A DNA stretch of 64,000 bases from the NCBI GenBank assembly GCA_918026815.1, contig CAKJVC010000049.1, forward strand, positions 682,001 to 746,000. Direction: 5' to 3'. The DNA comes from Chalara sp. BL73. Its lineage: Eukaryota > Ascomycota > Leotiomycetes > Helotiales. The notes beneath the pieces were generated by a model that worked only from the letters and a program-made list of their open reading frames with translations, was not told where the DNA came from and searched no databases. The translations under genes were made by a program, and so were the position numbers. Below, piece after piece: positions 60,001-64,000 of this stretch. Numbering within the stretch: position 1 is the stretch's first letter; the number at the start of each line of letters is the position of its first letter.

Positions 60001-62635
60001 GCAGTACTCGTGATCGTGATAGCATGATCACTACCATGTAGTTCTCCATTGCCCATTGCTCTGGCTTTCTCTATATGTCCATTGTACTCGAACCCGGAAT
60101 GTACTGTATCTGAGTCTAGATCGACCAAAGCTAGTGAAGTATTCATGGTCTCCGGAACTCGGTCTCGGTAGGTTAGAGAAAGGCGGGGTTGTCCGAGGTG
60201 CAAGTCTGCCATACGATGCATATCTTCTATGCTATGATTCCCAGACAGTTAATTTTGGTTTCCTGATTGTTTCTGCTATTCCATCCTCTGTCATTCGCCC
60301 CTTCGGATGCCACGCTCGCGCCCGAGTCAAACGTCAATGCCATTGCGGCACCTTCATGAGGGGAAGCATTAGATCTACACATTTGCTATTTTCATCTCCT
60401 ATTCAGTGTTGGTGGGGTGAACAGCATCATCGGTTTAGTTTCTGATCTTTGGTGATCAGAACGGCATTCGTTTTGTTTTTCATAGATCAACTGCCGTTTA
60501 TGCGAATGTAAAAATGGAAGTAACGGCGTTTCCCTTTTTCAATGCAACAACAACTTCACTGTAACTCGCTTCTAACATTCTAGTTCGTCCTGTGACTGAG
60601 CTATCAGATCGGCTTACTCCGTGTGTTAGCTCTTGCAACACCGGGCTGAAACCCAGAGAACGAATCTAGTGTATACGCTACACATGGTTCCCATGGTTCA
60701 CGCCAATTTTGGCCACCAAACCTATAGGATAAAGCTTATACACTACGTAGTTAACGACGTGTCGTTAGTTAGCACTTCTCGAGTGGGGAGTTCTATCACT
60801 AGGCACGTTAGCTTTCGAGCCAAGACAACGGCTCCTATCTTCAGCTGAACTACTGTTTCTGTTTGGCTTAAGAATGCTTAATAGAACTGCTAGCTGCATG
60901 GCACTTGCGGACGGAAAATATAAATTCGCGGGATGAACCCCTGAACGCTGTCATGAGTTTAGACTTTGGCTAGTTCCGATGCGAAATGACGAGCCGAAGG
61001 CAACTTTGTGATACTGATGCCTCCCATTTTTATGATAAGTTGCTGCATTAATGTCTGATCTGCGCTTAAGTTTGCGTGCTTAATCCGAGTTCATCTTTGC
61101 GCTTAACAACCTTGGAGACCCATTATATATTGATGTGTAATTTCAATTCATACAATGCTATGAAGCACCATGGTGGCCATAACGCCTAAAGCCCTAGTAG
61201 AATGCTTGCGCAATTTCTTTGAAGCATAGTGATGACTCAAGTTTGCATAGGTTTGAGGAGCCTTGTCGATTGGAAAAGAGCCCTTGGGGTCCTAGCATCA
61301 TAAGTACTTCGATATTGTTTACAGGTCCCCCTTTGTCCCAGGAATGCAACTTCAATGGACAACGGAACACCATCGGAATTCATGATAAAAAGGTTTCGGA
61401 GCAGGAAAAGAATCATATACAGTAACTATTGAGCGGAATGCTAGATGCTGAGGCTTTATACCACAACATGCTCTATTTAAAGCTCCTCATCTCCAAAACT
61501 TGAATAGAACTCTATACAAAGTTTAAATGCTAAAGGGACATAACAAACCACAACGCCACTTATTAGTATGATATGGTCACGCGCAGAAGCACCACTTCCC
61601 AACAGACGGGTCCATAGTACATGGCTAAACACCTCGGCCAACAAGTAGACAATCATTACCGTATTTATGAGGCTCTCTCACGCGAGAACACGACATATCA
61701 CGGAACCCCTCATGAACTGCGATAGTTGAAAAAAAAAATTGAAAAAAAAAGAAGGTTCGTACATGCATCCCCGAACTTCTCAACCACACGATTCTCTCTA
61801 CGCGAGCGAACGCCCGACAAAGCGATGCAAGGCACTTTCCCGCGGCACGATAAGCCCTGGAAAGCTCCGGCTCCACGTCGTTTTGTAGGACGAAAAGTAC
61901 GGGACGCAAGCATGAACTGGAGGGGCGGCGGTCAGGACGGGAAGGGGGCCAAGAGCTGAGAGGGTGGGGAGGAGGGGGGGGAGGGGGAATGAGATGTCGT
62001 ACCGCATGGGGAGATGGTTACGTCTGCGGGCCGGATTGTGTAAATTTGCCAACGTGTACTTTGTTGGATGCAGCTAAGTAGTTTGATGGGTGGAGAGACG
62101 TTACGAGCGCACGGGGGGGGGGGAGGCCTGGAATGAGGTGTCAAGCTGCTTTCAAATGGTTCGCCGGGCTCGATTTCGCCTGTCGCTATGTGTTGCTGAT
62201 TTTCGGAGTGCTGGAGGCCTGGGATGGATGGGAAGGAGCGCGGCATGGCTCTGATCGCCTCCTGGCGATGCCGCTCATTCTTAGGGCACCCAGAGATACG
62301 TGACGAGCGCACAATTTGTTGGTGCTCTGAGGCAGAAGACTAACATTGCGCAGGAAATCAACGCAAGGTCAGATTTTTGACTTGCATATGCCGTGTACTT
62401 CACATGTAATGATTCACATGCAGTCAGATAGCATGGTGCCAGAGATCTGGAAACGGGCTTTTTCCCAATAAATCATATTATCATATGCTAATCAATGTTG
62501 TGCGACTGTTCCTACTCCCTCCACCCACGCTGTGTGAAAGCAAAAATGTTGAAATTTATGTAGTGACGCACTTGGCATATGTTGGGTTGCAATTCCCATA
62601 GGTTTCATTACTTATTTTTTTTTTTGGTTAGTGAT

Positions 62636-64000
62636 TTACAATCGACTTTCGATGCCTGCAAAATGTTCTTCTCCCGGCCAGTGAGTGTCTGGCCAGACGT
62701 GTCGCATTGCTTCCCAGATGTGTCTTTTCACAAGTCAGTGGGAACTCTCTTGGCTATGGGTTGATCTTATACGACTTACCTCACATGGATGATTTCTAAA
62801 CCGTCCTTGACCTCCTGTGGCAGATCTTTCACGCTATGCTGTGTTAGTAGGAATCAGGACAAGGAAGGAACCAACCCCTTACTCTTTCTTGTTCTGAGCA
62901 GGAAGCAGCACGGTCTTGACGCCTGCTCGCAAAGCTCCAATAAGCTTCTCCTTGATGCCTCCGACGGCAGTAATGCGACCACGGAGGGATATTTCACCCT
63001 GTTGGTGTTAGGATCACTACAGGTTCATGAAACTCACAAAGAAACTTACGGTCATAGCCATGGTTGGAGGCACGGCTTTGCCTGAAAACAAGGAAATCAA
63101 CGCAATAGTATGCGCCACTCCCGCTGATGGACCATCCTATTGATCGAAATCAGCAAAGCAAACGTGTTAAAGGGTTCGGAACATACCTTAGGAATTGCTC
63201 CGGATGGGCAATGTACATGGATGCTACGTTTCTCCATAATATTTTCCGACGGATCATGCGTCAGACCAAGCTCATAAGCATGCCCTTTAACCCACGAGAG
63301 TGCTACCTCAACACTCTCTTTGAGTACTGCGCCAAGTGTACCTGTGAGCTGCACGCTTCCTTTTCCTGGCATATCAGCCACTTCAATGAAAAGGATGCTC
63401 CCATTACCACCAGAACTGTAGGCCACGAGACCAGTCACTATACCTGGGCGGCTAGTTGCAAGTTAGCACCGCGGTTATTCTGTCCTCAGCTCAGAAATAT
63501 TGCCCATTCTTTCCGATGGTGCTTTAAAGTGCTACAGCAGAATCGCGTGGGGGTAATAGAACCCGAGAGCCTTGACTTACCTGGTCGTTTCTGCAATCTC
63601 TTCGTCGTATTTCTCGATGCCTAAAATATCCTCAAGATCCGCTACAGTGAGTTGGGGCTTATACTTTTCAGCATGCCCTGAGTCTTTGGCTTCGGCATAT
63701 TCTACAGCCTTTGCACGACATACTGAACCAATCTCCCGCTCCAAATTCCGAACGCCTGATTCACGAGTGTACGACTCAATGATTTTGGACACCACATCTT
63801 GGTTGAACTCGACCTGCCCGTCTCCGAGTCCGTTTGTGCGAATCTGTTTCGGTATAAGGTGCTGAAGCGCGATATGTCGTTTTTCAAGCGTAGTGTAGCC
63901 TGACAAATTGATGGTTTCCATGCGGTCCAGTAGGGGTGGAGGTATGGTATCGAGACTATTGGCTGTTGCGATGAAGAGAACCTTGCTGAGGTCAATCGGA
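62636..64000 (-). CDS. Peroxisomal Lon protease, 3' part (runs off the window)
   Basis: The gene enters from beyond 64000 and reads leftward. Exons: 63581 to window end, 63187-63451, 63050-63136, 62883-62998, 62780-62833 and 62636-62723. It is an ATP-dependent serine protease. The AAA+ part shows sensor 1 ([13 protein letters not shown]), [15 protein letters not shown] and sensor 2 ([13 protein letters not shown]). The protease domain carries the catalytic Ser in [10 protein letters not shown] and Lys in [11 protein letters not shown]. The C-terminus ends in the tripeptide SRL, a type 1 peroxisomal targeting signal, after [13 protein letters not shown]. This marks the peroxisomal rather than mitochondrial Lon, and the [15 protein letters not shown] stretch agrees. 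The protein removes damaged or excess matrix proteins. All visible splice sites are GT-AG. Confidence 0.93.

Larger units (their letters stand above)
53115..62635. other. 9.5-kb region without a supportable gene
   Basis: No frame on either strand resembles a known family, and no multi-exon chain was convincing. The region carries several simple repeats: (GA)n and (TG)n at about 56534-56564, ACAT repeats near 56731-56750, GTACT repeats at 57000-57030, A-rich runs at 61728-61750 and an 11-G run near 62113-62123. Short open frames at 55887-56412, 58580-58852, 59417-59788 and 61625-62312 were inspected and rejected. It lies upstream of the zinc-cluster gene and downstream of the Lon gene, so long leaders or regulatory DNA are possible. 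Confidence 0.4.

Noticed and set aside
61625..62312. Several Pro/Ser-rich minus-strand frames
   Set aside because: Composition follows the C/G-rich simple sequence here; no splice structure or family resemblance.

Overview
The window reads as nuclear DNA of a filamentous ascomycete (Pezizomycotina; gene content and style fit Leotiomycetes, but that is inference). The evidence is short introns of mostly 45-130 bp with GT-AG borders and CTAAC/CTAAT-like branch sites, a Zn2Cys6 regulator, a MYND/DUF4470 protein, a fungal lactose-permease-type sugar porter, a Dal5-type permease, a DUF4048 protein and a peroxisomal Lon protease ending in a PTS1. Most genes had to be assembled from several exons. 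The exon coordinates given keep the reading frame across every junction and restore family motifs.

Layout, left to right. A 3' exon of an unidentified gene (1-199) and a five-exon MYND + DUF4470 gene (867-2874) are followed by a gene-poor stretch with one relic-like open exon. Next come a four-exon sugar transporter (5774-7683), an intron-containing tRNA-Glu (8211-8311, minus), a ligase-family protein lacking the catalytic core (8799-10721, minus), a DUF4048 gene (11444-13049), a 13-exon full-size ABCC transporter (13830-18994), and a Cys-rich single-pass membrane protein (19500-20559, minus). After that lie tRNA-Val(AAC) (23288-23361, minus), a Dal5-like permease (23644-25342, minus) and a seven-helix receptor (26466-27792). 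About 5 kb without a convincing gene precedes a nine-exon secreted copper amine oxidase (32947-35722).

The middle part holds housekeeping genes: a type II membrane glycosyltransferase-like protein (35977-38107, minus), a Q-rich AT-hook-like hypothetical (39023-39967), NECAP (40196-40999, minus) and, divergent from it, the eIF2B alpha subunit (41360-42730). A 439-bp MITE-like element with about 106-bp terminal inverted repeats and a TA duplication (43692-44130) sits beside a two-exon protein kinase with an unidentified helical N-terminal half (44384-46118, minus). An LRR-like hypothetical follows (47513-48696, minus). A Zn2Cys6 factor (50349-53114, minus) has its zinc cluster split by a GC-AG intron, an 8-nt micro-exon and an 840-nt intron. 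Some 9.5 kb without a supportable gene then leads to the 3' half of a peroxisomal Lon protease (62636 to the window edge, minus).

These genes do not form an obvious biosynthetic cluster or operon-like system. Several are membrane or nutrient-acquisition proteins (sugar porter, ABC exporter, Dal5-type permease, GPCR-like receptor, amine oxidase), mixed with conserved housekeeping genes. The most unusual items are the micro-exon architecture of the zinc-cluster gene, the ligase-like protein without a nucleotidyltransferase core, and the kinase with an undescribed N-terminal domain next to a MITE.
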